DNA of 64,000 nt from Lachnospiraceae bacterium (GTDB lineage: Bacteria > Bacillota > Clostridia > Lachnospirales > Lachnospiraceae): assembly GCA_017427775.1 (NCBI GenBank), contig JAFRSD010000015.1, positions 1-64,000 on the forward strand, written 5' to 3'. A program made the position numbers and the translations under genes. This document shows, piece after piece, positions 43,128-51,456 of this stretch. Position 1 is the first letter of the stretch, and each line of letters starts with the position of its first letter. The notes under the pieces are model-generated. The model saw only the letters and a program-made list of their open reading frames with translations, made no database searches and was not told the origin of the DNA.

Positions 43128-44420
43128 CTAATAATACTTATATTCTATCACATACTCGCCGGTAATCTTTCCGTCTGCATCGTATTCTTCCGTCTTGGTA
43201 GGATTTCCGTAGCGGTCATAGTAATGAATCGACTTTCCTCCGTCACTGCTATAGCTGCGCCACTCCTTCAGCATTCCGTCATCAGAGAACAATGTATCAG
43301 CCTGTGTTACCATCTTTCCGTCCACTTCTTTGTCCCAGAGAAGTATCCGGGGGTTCCTTCCCGCGCCAACAACGGATTGAAAGGGCTGACCGTCTGGTTT
43401 CCAGGTATATGTCAAGGAAATCAGCTTCTTTTCTCCGTTTTCATCATACCGGTAACTTTTCAGAATCTCCATCTTGCGATTCGGATATTCGGGAAGTTCT
43501 ACATCGTACTCCGTTTCTGAAGATCTCTCTTCCACACCGTTTTCGTAGTCTCGCGAGCAGACTTCCCTTCCGTTTTTATCAAAGACTTCGTACTGTTTTA
43601 TAACCCCTTCCATATCATACGTATATTCTTCATAATCAAGGGTTTCATCCCCTGAATAGTAGGTAAACACGCTTTTCTCATACGGAACCGGCTCTTCCCC
43701 GTCTTCCGCATCCCAAGGTTTCAAGTATCCGATTGTTTCGGCAATTCTGCCATCCTCATTGAGACGGCTGATACTGATCAGTGCTCCGGTCTTCCCGTCC
43801 GGATATTCCTTCCCCTTCGGGTAAAATCTTTCATAGCATGACAGTTCACGCGTTTCTTCATTGTATTCTTTCTCAATCAATACAATATGTGCGGTGCGTA
43901 TTATCTTCGAAATTTCTACCCCACGGTCATTGTATACCGACTCTATGGTATAATCCGAACCTACCTTTTCATAAACACGTTGTCCCTTTTCATCATATCG
44001 GTATGTCCGAACCACTGTCTTTCCTAACGGCCATACTGTTTTGCTTTCCGTTATACGATTGGAATCCCCTTCATACTGATAGTAAACGGTTTCAGAAGTG
44101 ACTTCCCCGAACCATATCTTTTTCATTTCTTTCTTCATGGTGATCCGGTTCAGTTCATCGTACTCGAAATGAAAAATCCGAGTTTCCTCACCGACCGCTT
44201 TATCATTTGCATAAATCAGATTGCCCCGCTCATCATAATGCTCCTTTGTCACGCTCAGCAGAATCTTCCTTCCGTTTTCAACCCGATATTGCTTCGCGGT
44301 AAAACTCTTCGTTCCCTTCGGAGCCTTCGGCGGCCGGGATTTAACGAACAGGAAAATGACACACGCCGCTGCCACAAGAACCACAGCGGAAATGACGGCG
44401 ATTAAAACTTTCTTTTTCAT
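43128..44420 (-). CDS. membrane-anchored YD-repeat-like extracellular protein (paralog 3)
   Basis: 430 aa: basic N-terminus, one hydrophobic segment (about 4-26), a short Pro/Lys linker, then an extracytoplasmic domain with YD-like strands (YDERGNLIYAND, YDELNRITMKKE, YDEKGQRVYEKV, YDRYGNPTKTEEYDADGKI). It shares architecture with the two CotH-linked proteins at 651-2021 and 2076-3416 but stands alone, 40 kb away, with its own promoter (44471-44499). There is no lipobox; the AAAC in the membrane segment is internal. ATG at 44420 follows AAGGAGGGGG. The repeats suggest a beta-rich surface protein; ligand unknown. Confidence 0.75.
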   Translation of the reverse strand: MKKKVLIAVISAVVLVAAACVIFLFVKSRPPKAPKGTKSFTAKQYRVENGRKILLSVTKEHYDERGNLIYANDKAVGEETRIFHFEYDELNRITMKKEMKKIWFGEVTSETVYYQYEGDSNRITESKTVWPLGKTVVRTYRYDEKGQRVYEKVGSDYTIESVYNDRGVEISKIIRTAHIVLIEKEYNEETRELSCYERFYPKGKEYPDGKTGALISISRLNEDGRIAETIGYLKPWDAEDGEEPVPYEKSVFTYYSGDETLDYEEYTYDMEGVIKQYEVFDKNGREVCSRDYENGVEERSSETEYDVELPEYPNRKMEILKSYRYDENGEKKLISLTYTWKPDGQPFQSVVGAGRNPRILLWDKEVDGKMVTQADTLFSDDGMLKEWRSYSSDGGKSIHYYDRYGNPTKTEEYDADGKITGEYVIEYKYY

Positions 44421-44470
44421 ACAATACCCCCTCCTTGGAAAAATCATTTACCGTAAACCTTATTTACATC

Positions 44471-44499
44471 ATAATACCAAGTGTCTTCCATGCTGTCAA
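44471..44499 (-). promoter_or_regulatory. promoter of YD-repeat paralog 3
   Basis: Minus-strand perfect -35 TTGACA (44494-44499), 17-bp spacer, -10 TATTAT (44471-44476), 50 bp before the start codon. Confidence 0.75.
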
Positions 44500-44518
44500 G
44501 TACTTTCTTCCGTTACCG

Positions 44519-44550
44519 CAAAAAAGCGGAAGTACCACAGGCACTTCCGC
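44519..44550 (-). terminator. terminator of htpG
   Basis: Perfect 8-bp stem GCGGAAGT (44526-44533) / ACTTCCGC (44543-44550), then six T on the minus strand; 20 bp after the htpG stop. Confidence 0.9.
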
Positions 44551-44569
44551 TCCTTCATCATGATCCGGA

Positions 44570-46597
44570 TTACTTTCCGGCATTTGTCAGCAATGTCATG
44601 ATCCTTGTGCTTCTCTCCATGAACTTCGTCATGGCTTCCGGCGCAAGCGGCGCATGCGCGATCATCGCAAGGTCAAAGAGCTGTTCGCAGATCATATCGG
44701 TGTTCGAGTCGTTCGGGTTTTCAAAGACGAACTTCACGAGGCTGTTGTTCGCGTTCAGGATGAGTGTTACTTCCGGCTTGAACGCGTCGTCCATACCGCC
44801 CATGCCGTACATCTTCATCATGTCCTGCATACGGCGGCTTTCCTCGGAAAGCGTTACAACCGAAGCGATGCCTGCATTCTTCAGCTTATCTACCTTGACT
44901 TCGAGCTTGTCGTTTGCAAGAACCCTGCGGAACAATGCGGTAAGCGCATCGGTCTCGCCCTTCAGCTCGTCAGCGTCGGTCTCCTCTTTAAACGCTTCGG
45001 TCACGTCCGCGTCAATGCGCATGAACCGACACGTATCGTTGTCCTGCTCAAGCTGCGTGATGAAAGGCTGGTCGATGTTATGTGTCATGATAAGCGCATC
45101 GGTGCCGGTCTCTTTAAACATGTTGATGTACTGGCTCTGCTGACGCTCGTCGGTAACGTAGTAAACGATCTTCTTCGCCTTTTCCTTCGCCTCCTCGGCA
45201 TCGGTGATCGGCGTGTCGGACGGTTCCTTTGTCTCCCCGTCAGTCTCCGCTTCAATCTTCGGCGCAGCCGCCTTCTCAAGATACTCCGGAAGCGTAATAT
45301 ACTTGCCCTCGAGGTTCTTGAAGATGATGAAATCCTTCATCTTGTCGCGGAACTTCGTATCCTTCAGGCAGCCGAACTTGATGAACGGGCAGATGTCATC
45401 CCAGCACTTCTCGTACGTCTCGCGCTCGGTCTTATACATGCCGGAAAGCTTGTCGGCAACCTTCTTCGAGATGTAATCGCTGATCTTCTTCACGAAGCCG
45501 TCATTCTGCAGCGCGCTTCTCGAAACGTTCAGCGGGATATCCGGGCAATCGATAACACCCTTTAAAAGCATCAGGAACTCGGGAATGACTTCCTTGATGT
45601 TATCGGCAATGAACACCTGGTTATTGTACAATTTGATCGTACCTTCGATGCTGTCGTATTCCGTATTGATCTTCGGAAAATACAGAATACCCTTCAGATT
45701 GAACGGATAATCCATATTCAGATGGATCCAGAACAAAGGCTCCTTGTAGTCGTGGAATACCTTACGGTAGAACTCCTTGTACTCGTCCTCCTTGCACTCG
45801 CTCGGATTGTGAAGGAACAACGGATAGGTCTCGTTGACGGGCTCTGGCTTCTTCGGCTCTTCCGCTTTGGCCTCGCCGTCCTTTGCTTCCTCACCGTCCT
45901 TCTTCTCGGCAGCCTTCTTCGCAGCCTCTGCAGCTTTCTTCTCGGCCTCTTCGGCTTCCTTCTGCATCTTTATCTCGTCTTCAAAGAAGATCGGTACCGG
46001 CATAAACGAGCAGTACTTCTCGAGTACGCCCTTGACGCGGTATTCATTCGAGAACTCATAGCTGTCCTCATTCAGATAAAGCGTGATCTCGGTACCGCGC
46101 TCCGTCCGGTCGGAATCGTCCATAACGAACTCCATTCCTTCCTCGGACTCCCAATGTACTGCCTTCGCGTCCTTCTGATAAGAAAGCGTATCGATGGTCA
46201 CCTTGTGGGCTACCATGAACGCGCTGTAAAAGCCGAGACCGAAATGACCGATGATCTGGTCCTCGTTGGCTTTGTCCTTATACTTTTCAAGGAAATCGGC
46301 AGCGCCGGAAAATGCGATCTGGTTGATGTACTCCTCAACCTCGTCCGCGGTCATACCGATTCCGTTATCGATAAAGGTGATCGTCTTCTCCTCGGGATTG
46401 GTGCGGACCGTGATCTTCCACTCGTTGTCGTCCGCAAGCTCCGCTTCGCCGATCAGCGCCAGCTTCTTGAGCTTCGTAACCGCATCGCAGCCGTTAGAAA
46501 CAAGCTCTCTTACGAAGATATCATGATCGGAATAGAGCCACTTTTTAATGATCGGAAATATGTTTTCGGAATTAATGGATAAACTACCCTGTTTCAT
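44570..46597 (-). CDS. htpG: molecular chaperone HtpG (Hsp90)
   Basis: The 675-aa ATP-dependent chaperone has an N-terminal GHKL ATPase domain with ELVSNGCDAV (31-40), DNGIGMT (77-83) and GHFGLGFYSAFMV (117-129). The middle domain has the catalytic loop SRSALQND, and the C-terminal dimerisation domain follows. A 45-residue Lys/Glu/Ala-rich segment (about 209-254) separates the N and middle domains, resembling the charged linker of eukaryotic Hsp90, and a second acidic insertion lies at about 445-480. Most bacterial HtpG are around 620-630 aa without this linker. Expression is probably HrcA-controlled, as a perfect CIRCE and promoter precede it. Confidence 0.95.
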   Translation of the reverse strand: MKQGSLSINSENIFPIIKKWLYSDHDIFVRELVSNGCDAVTKLKKLALIGEAELADDNEWKITVRTNPEEKTITFIDNGIGMTADEVEEYINQIAFSGAADFLEKYKDKANEDQIIGHFGLGFYSAFMVAHKVTIDTLSYQKDAKAVHWESEEGMEFVMDDSDRTERGTEITLYLNEDSYEFSNEYRVKGVLEKYCSFMPVPIFFEDEIKMQKEAEEAEKKAAEAAKKAAEKKDGEEAKDGEAKAEEPKKPEPVNETYPLFLHNPSECKEDEYKEFYRKVFHDYKEPLFWIHLNMDYPFNLKGILYFPKINTEYDSIEGTIKLYNNQVFIADNIKEVIPEFLMLLKGVIDCPDIPLNVSRSALQNDGFVKKISDYISKKVADKLSGMYKTERETYEKCWDDICPFIKFGCLKDTKFRDKMKDFIIFKNLEGKYITLPEYLEKAAAPKIEAETDGETKEPSDTPITDAEEAKEKAKKIVYYVTDERQQSQYINMFKETGTDALIMTHNIDQPFITQLEQDNDTCRFMRIDADVTEAFKEETDADELKGETDALTALFRRVLANDKLEVKVDKLKNAGIASVVTLSEESRRMQDMMKMYGMGGMDDAFKPEVTLILNANNSLVKFVFENPNDSNTDMICEQLFDLAMIAHAPLAPEAMTKFMERSTRIMTLLTNAGK

Positions 46598-46663
46598 ATA
46601 AATCGCACTCCTGTCCAGCCTGAAAAGGCATCAAAATATTGCCGAGATTCCGGCAACAACAAC

Positions 46664-46692
46664 AGTATAGACCCCGAAAATGCAAATGTCAA
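46664..46692 (-). promoter_or_regulatory. htpG promoter
   Basis: Minus-strand perfect -35 TTGACA (46687-46692), 17-bp spacer, -10 TATACT (46664-46669). The CIRCE element begins 7 bp upstream of the -35. Confidence 0.85.
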
Positions 46693-46699
46693 TACAAAA

Positions 46700-46726
46700 T
46701 TAGCACTCAGCAGTGCCGAGTGCTAA
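46700..46726. promoter_or_regulatory. CIRCE operator (HrcA binding site) of htpG
   Basis: TTAGCACTC (46700-46708), 9-bp spacer, GAGTGCTAA (46718-46726): a perfect match to the CIRCE consensus. It sits immediately upstream of the htpG -35, 103 bp before the start codon, between htpG and the preceding TraX-family gene. HrcA repression released on heat or unfolded-protein stress is expected. Confidence 0.95.
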
Positions 46727-46754
46727 TAATCTGAATTTCGTTGTATTTGTTTTC

Positions 46755-47780
46755 TTAAACGTTGCCGTATGTCTTGCCGTAACGGATAATGGCAAGCAGA
46801 CAGAGCACGGCCAGAATTACAAGGTAGTACATATAGAAAGAAATCTTGGTCCCCGGGCGTTTCTCCTTATCATAGCCGAGCTTGCCGCGATAAAAACGGA
46901 ACAGGAACGGCGGAAGACACGCGCCGGCACCGAAGAAGATGCGTCCGTCATCCGGTCCCATGAGCATTCCGAAGGTCAGTCCGATGATGCCGCAGACCAG
47001 TGCCTGCAGGTCCGGCTTGCTCTTCAGCAGGATAACGGCAAATACGAGCATGAGCGTCAGGATCGGCGACTCCACGATCTTCAGCGACTGCAGGAAGAAA
47101 CCTGCGAGGAAGCCGATCGTAAAAAGGAGCACCATGCACGCTCCGAGGAGTCCCCTCCATGCCATTTTCGTGCTCGGAGACATAAACTTCTGATACAGAA
47201 GATCGAGAAGCCATATGAAAAGCAGCGCGAACATGACCGTAAAAATGTAATTGAGCATCGGGAACTCGCGCCATTTAAGCAGATATTCCATCTGGCCGGC
47301 TTCATCCAGGCCGTTGAAATAATCGATATTCATCTGCGCGTTTCTGGCATTGTCATAGCTGCACAGATAATTCATCGGAAACTGCGCGAGGACGCCGCAG
47401 ATCAGCAGCCGCAGAAAGTATTTCGGGCGGCTCGATGTCCGGTAATAAGCCTCTACGGTAACAAATACCGCGATCGGAACACCCATGATCCCGACACCGC
47501 GGAGCACGTGCCGCATCTGCTGCGTCGGGTCGAAATACACGATTCCGGCAACCCCGACAGCCGTTACAAGCAGAAGCAGACATTTCAGCATGGCAAGATT
47601 GATCGCGATCTTGCGTTTCTTCGGCTGTTCCGGAACAACCGCCGCTTCCCGCTCCTTCATCCGTTCTTTCTTGATCTGGTCCTTGGAGACCTTCTTCGGA
47701 ACGTTCTCGTTCGGGTTCGGCAGGTTCTTATTCTGCTTCCGGAGTTTTCGCTTTCTTTCGCTTACGTTGTTCTGTGCCAT
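46755..47780 (-). CDS. TraX-family membrane protein
   Basis: 341 aa. A charged N-terminus of about 60 residues (many Lys/Arg) precedes about nine hydrophobic segments. The block VEAYYRTSSRPKYFLRLLICG followed by AQFPMNYL is characteristic of TraX-family proteins, named after the F-pilin acetylase, but chromosomal members in Firmicutes are of unknown function, possibly acyltransferases. ATG at 47780 follows GAGGAG. The first 53 bp overlap the end of the upstream GH13-like gene in another frame, so the two are likely coupled. Confidence 0.75.
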   Translation of the reverse strand: MAQNNVSERKRKLRKQNKNLPNPNENVPKKVSKDQIKKERMKEREAAVVPEQPKKRKIAINLAMLKCLLLLVTAVGVAGIVYFDPTQQMRHVLRGVGIMGVPIAVFVTVEAYYRTSSRPKYFLRLLICGVLAQFPMNYLCSYDNARNAQMNIDYFNGLDEAGQMEYLLKWREFPMLNYIFTVMFALLFIWLLDLLYQKFMSPSTKMAWRGLLGACMVLLFTIGFLAGFFLQSLKIVESPILTLMLVFAVILLKSKPDLQALVCGIIGLTFGMLMGPDDGRIFFGAGACLPPFLFRFYRGKLGYDKEKRPGTKISFYMYYLVILAVLCLLAIIRYGKTYGNV

Positions 47781-49704
47781 TGTTCTCCTCACTCTGCAGT
47801 ACTACTATCGTTCTGGGCGCGACGGCAAGTCTCGCCTCCTTGACCGGTCCTTCCGGTGTTTCGGGGCAGGTCGAAAGGACAACCTTCCATGTCCGGCCGC
47901 CGGGCAGATGCGGTATTTCAAAGATCTGCTCTTCCCAGTACATATTGAAGATCAGATAGAAAGAATCGTCATGTTCGTTCTTGCCGCGCAGGGCAAATTC
48001 GCCGCCGAGCAGGATTCCGACACTCCGGTTATACGGACTCTCGTCCGGTCTCCACGCGGTCTTGCTGTGAACGGACACATCCGGACATCCGCAGGAAAGG
48101 TAATCGGTTCCGCGGAGTCCCAACGGATTATGCAGCGCGGGATGTGCCGCGCGTAGTTCCGCCATACGCTTCACAAACGCCGTCAGCTCCGTATTCTTCC
48201 TGGCTTCCTTCCAGGATACCCAGCCGACCGGATTGTCCTGGCAGTAGGCATTGTTGTTGCCGTCCTGCGTATTGCCGAACTCGTCGCCCGCAAGGATCAT
48301 CGGAACCCCCTGCGAAAGGAACATCGAAAGAAGCGCGTTCTTGCGCATCCGAAGACGCAGTTCGCGAATCCGCTTGCGGCGGTCCGGTCCTTCGCTTCCG
48401 CAGTTCCAGCCGTAATTGTAATCGCTTCCGTCGAGCCCGCGTTCGCCGTTTGCTTCGTTATGCTTTACGTCATACATATAAAGGTCGTTCAGCGTAAAGC
48501 CGTTATGGTCCGTGATATAATTGATGACCGCCGAACGGTCCGGGCGCCGTATGATGCGGGAGGCAAATGCGCCTGCCATCCCTTCATCGCCCTTGAGGAA
48601 TTTTCTCGCGTCGGTACGGAAACCGTCATGGAATTCCGCAAGCGTGACCGTAGACGGAACGCGGTCCTTCGGATAGATCGCCGGAATATCCCAGCCCCCT
48701 CCGATGAGTTTCGTGCCGGACAGGTAAGGATCGCCTGCAAGAAGCAGCGGATCGGTCTGCTCAAGATTGATCCGGAAACCGTCCACATGATATTCCTTTA
48801 CCCAGAAACGAAGCGCGTCCACAAGCATGCAGCGGTTCGTCCCGACCGGGATATTCATCTCCATCAGTACTTCGATCCCGCGCTCATGGAGCTTCTTAAC
48901 CATCGTTTTGAATTCCGTATCCGCGCGCTCCGGTTTCGATGCATAAGAGGCCTTCGGCGCGAAGAAGAAATAGTGGTTCGTGTAGCCCCAGTAGTTGATG
49001 CGGTACTTTCTGACATCCTCGGGAGCATCTGCCTCCGTTGACGCCTGTTCCACCATGTTTTTGTATGTACTACTTCTGTAGAATGTCGAGGAGAAGAAGG
49101 ACGGGATATCCTCATTTTCCTCGGGCTCATCGATTTCATTGAACTCTGTACACGGCATTAAGAGCACCGCGTTAACGCCGAGGTCCTTCAGATAGTCGGC
49201 CTTCTCCGCGATACCGAGATACGTTCCCTTATGCGAGACGCCGGCCTCCATCGTGAAGCCGCGCACATGAAGCTTATAGAGTACCATGTCCGTGTAAGCG
49301 ATTGCCGGATGGCGGTCCTCCTGCCACGAAAAATCATGGAAGGCCACAAGTGAACGGAGCGATTTGCGTTCCTTCTGCGACAGCTTGTGTCCGAACACGC
49401 CGCGGCCGAGCACCAGCTTCGAATACGGGTCAAGAAAATGCTCTCCCTTTGTCTCATACAGATAAGTGCGGTCCTTTGCCGTATCGGCAACCTTTACGGA
49501 GAAGATGTCACCGTAACGGTCCTCCTCGCCGAGGCGGATCGAATAAAGCGGCGTCTTGCCTTCGCCGTCATAGACATGCAGCACAACTTCCGAAACGGAA
49601 GGAACCGCAACCGCGAAGTTTACGAACCGTCCCGTGACCGTCGTTCCGAGCACGGACGGGTCGCCTGCCGCAACCGTTATGTTGTAATCCCCAAGTACCT
49701 TCAT
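47728..49704 (-). CDS. GlgX/isoamylase-like GH13 protein lacking catalytic residues (pseudoenzyme)
   Basis: 658 aa with an N-terminal CBM48-like beta domain (about 10-95), a GH13 barrel (about 140-560) and a C-terminal beta domain. Overall it follows glycogen debranching enzymes: INYWGYTNHYFFFAP, AEFHDGFRTDARKFLKGD and KHNEANGE-type blocks are kept. The active site is not. The nucleophile Asp is Asn313 (DGFRIN), the acid/base Glu is Gly336 (KLIGGGWD where family members have KLIAEPWD) and the third Asp is Asn401 (TDHNGFTL). Region I (DVVxNH in family) is EMNIPVG. The frame is intact and well expressed-looking, so it is not decaying. A glucan-binding or regulatory role is inferred; glgB lies 5 kb upstream in the same run. 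Confidence 0.85.
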   Translation of the reverse strand: MKVLGDYNITVAAGDPSVLGTTVTGRFVNFAVAVPSVSEVVLHVYDGEGKTPLYSIRLGEEDRYGDIFSVKVADTAKDRTYLYETKGEHFLDPYSKLVLGRGVFGHKLSQKERKSLRSLVAFHDFSWQEDRHPAIAYTDMVLYKLHVRGFTMEAGVSHKGTYLGIAEKADYLKDLGVNAVLLMPCTEFNEIDEPEENEDIPSFFSSTFYRSSTYKNMVEQASTEADAPEDVRKYRINYWGYTNHYFFFAPKASYASKPERADTEFKTMVKKLHERGIEVLMEMNIPVGTNRCMLVDALRFWVKEYHVDGFRINLEQTDPLLLAGDPYLSGTKLIGGGWDIPAIYPKDRVPSTVTLAEFHDGFRTDARKFLKGDEGMAGAFASRIIRRPDRSAVINYITDHNGFTLNDLYMYDVKHNEANGERGLDGSDYNYGWNCGSEGPDRRKRIRELRLRMRKNALLSMFLSQGVPMILAGDEFGNTQDGNNNAYCQDNPVGWVSWKEARKNTELTAFVKRMAELRAAHPALHNPLGLRGTDYLSCGCPDVSVHSKTAWRPDESPYNRSVGILLGGEFALRGKNEHDDSFYLIFNMYWEEQIFEIPHLPGGRTWKVVLSTCPETPEGPVKEARLAVAPRTIVVLQSEENNGTEQRKRKKAKTPEAE

Positions 49705-49742
49705 CGGCTTTCCTTCCTGAAAGAATTCATCAGATATGCGGA

Positions 49743-51377
49743 TCAGTCATCCTCTTCCGCATTAACAACAAGCTTCTGACGCTTTCTTGCCATCTCGTCG
49801 TTTGCGAGATATTCATCGTATGTGGTAACCTTATCGATCAGCGTTCCGTCCGGAATGATCTCCATGATACGGTTTGCAACCGTCTGGATAAACTGATGGT
49901 CAAGCGCGGTAAAGAGCGCCACGCCCGGGAACTTGATCAGACCGTTGTTGAGTGCCGTGATGCTCTCCATGTCGAGGTGGTTGGTAGGCTCGTCAAGGAT
50001 CAGTACATTGGCTCCCATGATCATCATCTTCGAAAGCATAACGCGCACGCGCTCGCCTCCGGAAAGTACGTTAACCGGCTTCACGCCGTCGTCGCCTGCG
50101 AAGAGCATGCGGCCGAGGAAACCGCGGACATAGGTGACATCCTTCTCCGGGGAGAACGGCATCAGAAAGTCAACGATCGACTCGCTACCGCGGAACAGTT
50201 CGGTGTTGTCCTTCGGGAAGTATGCCTGCGTCGTCGTAACGCCCCATTTGACTTCACCGGAATCGGGCTCCATCTCACCCGCGAGAATCTTAAAGAGCGC
50301 CGTCGTTGCAAGCGTATTGCCGCCGACAAATGCAATCTTGTCTTCGCGTCCCGCAACGAACGAAATGTCATCGAGAAGCTTTACGCCGTCGATCGTCTTC
50401 GAGATGTGCGAAACCGTCAGCACTTCGTTTCCGATCTCACGCGCCGGGCGGAAATCAATGTAAGGGTATTTACGGCTTGAAGGACGGATGTCGTCAAGCT
50501 CGATCTTCTCAAGGGCACGCTTACGGGAAGTCGCCTGCTTCGATTTCGAAGCGTTCGCGGAGAAGCGCTGGATGAATTCCTGCAACTCCTTGATCTTCTC
50601 CTCTTTCTTACGGTTGGCTTCCTTCATCTGGCGGATCATCAGCTGGCTGGACTCGTACCAGAAGTCATAGTTGCCGGCGTACAGCTGGATCTTCGAATAG
50701 TCGATGTCGGCAATGTGCGTACATACCTTATTGAGGAAGTAACGGTCATGGCTGACAACGATAACGGTATTGTCGAAATTGATCAGGAACTCTTCGAGCC
50801 AGCTGATCGCGTCGAGATCGAGGTGGTTGGTAGGCTCGTCGAGAAGCAGGATGTCGGGGTTTCCGAACAGTGCCTGCGCAAGCAGAACCTTAACCTTGTC
50901 GTTGCCGTTCAGCTCGCTCATCTGGGTGTAGTGCATATCGGGCTCGATTCCGAGTCCGTTCAAAAGCGTTGCCGCGTCAGACTCCGCTTCCCATCCGTTC
51001 AGTTCGGCAAATTCGGTCTCCAGCTCGCTCGCCTTGATTCCGTCTTCCTCGGTAAACTCTTCTTTCGCGTAGATGGCGTCCTTCTCCTGCATGATATCAT
51101 AGAGACGCTTGTTGCCCATGATAACCGTATCGAGAACGTTGAACGCGTCGTATTTGAAGTGGTCCTGCTGCAGGAAGGAAAGCCGCTGTCCCGGCGTGAT
51201 GACAACCTCGCCCTTGCTGGGCTCAAGCTGTCCGTTCAGGATCTTTAAGAAGGTGGATTTACCGGCGCCGTTGGCACCGATGATTCCGTAGCAGTTGCCT
51301 TCCGTAAATTTGATATTCACATCTTCAAAAAGCGCTTTCTTTCCGATGCGAAGGGTAACATTGCATGCCTGTATCAT
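49743..51377 (-). CDS. ABC-F ATPase with one degenerate ATP site (YkpA/YbiT-like)
   Basis: 544-aa soluble twin-ATPase of the ABC-F family, which acts on ribosomes rather than in transport. The first domain has an intact Walker A GANGAGKST (34-42), Walker B and His210, but its signature is LNGND (156-160) instead of LSGGE. The second domain has an intact signature LSGGE (438-442) and Walker B, but its Walker A is GGNTLATT (352-359), with Thr for the lysine, and its H-switch histidine is Leu492. The three changes fall on the same composite ATP site. The linker (about 245-290) is Lys/Glu-rich. ATG at 51377 follows GGAGAGG. Sequence style is closest to the YkpA/YbiT group. Confidence 0.9.
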   Translation of the reverse strand: MIQACNVTLRIGKKALFEDVNIKFTEGNCYGIIGANGAGKSTFLKILNGQLEPSKGEVVITPGQRLSFLQQDHFKYDAFNVLDTVIMGNKRLYDIMQEKDAIYAKEEFTEEDGIKASELETEFAELNGWEAESDAATLLNGLGIEPDMHYTQMSELNGNDKVKVLLAQALFGNPDILLLDEPTNHLDLDAISWLEEFLINFDNTVIVVSHDRYFLNKVCTHIADIDYSKIQLYAGNYDFWYESSQLMIRQMKEANRKKEEKIKELQEFIQRFSANASKSKQATSRKRALEKIELDDIRPSSRKYPYIDFRPAREIGNEVLTVSHISKTIDGVKLLDDISFVAGREDKIAFVGGNTLATTALFKILAGEMEPDSGEVKWGVTTTQAYFPKDNTELFRGSESIVDFLMPFSPEKDVTYVRGFLGRMLFAGDDGVKPVNVLSGGERVRVMLSKMMIMGANVLILDEPTNHLDMESITALNNGLIKFPGVALFTALDHQFIQTVANRIMEIIPDGTLIDKVTTYDEYLANDEMARKRQKLVVNAEEDD

Positions 51378-51456
51378 ATATTCCTCTCCATTCAAAAGTT
51401 TATCCGGGCAAGGCACTCCCAAAGGAAGCGCCTCGTCCGGCATCCCTCATCGTTTC

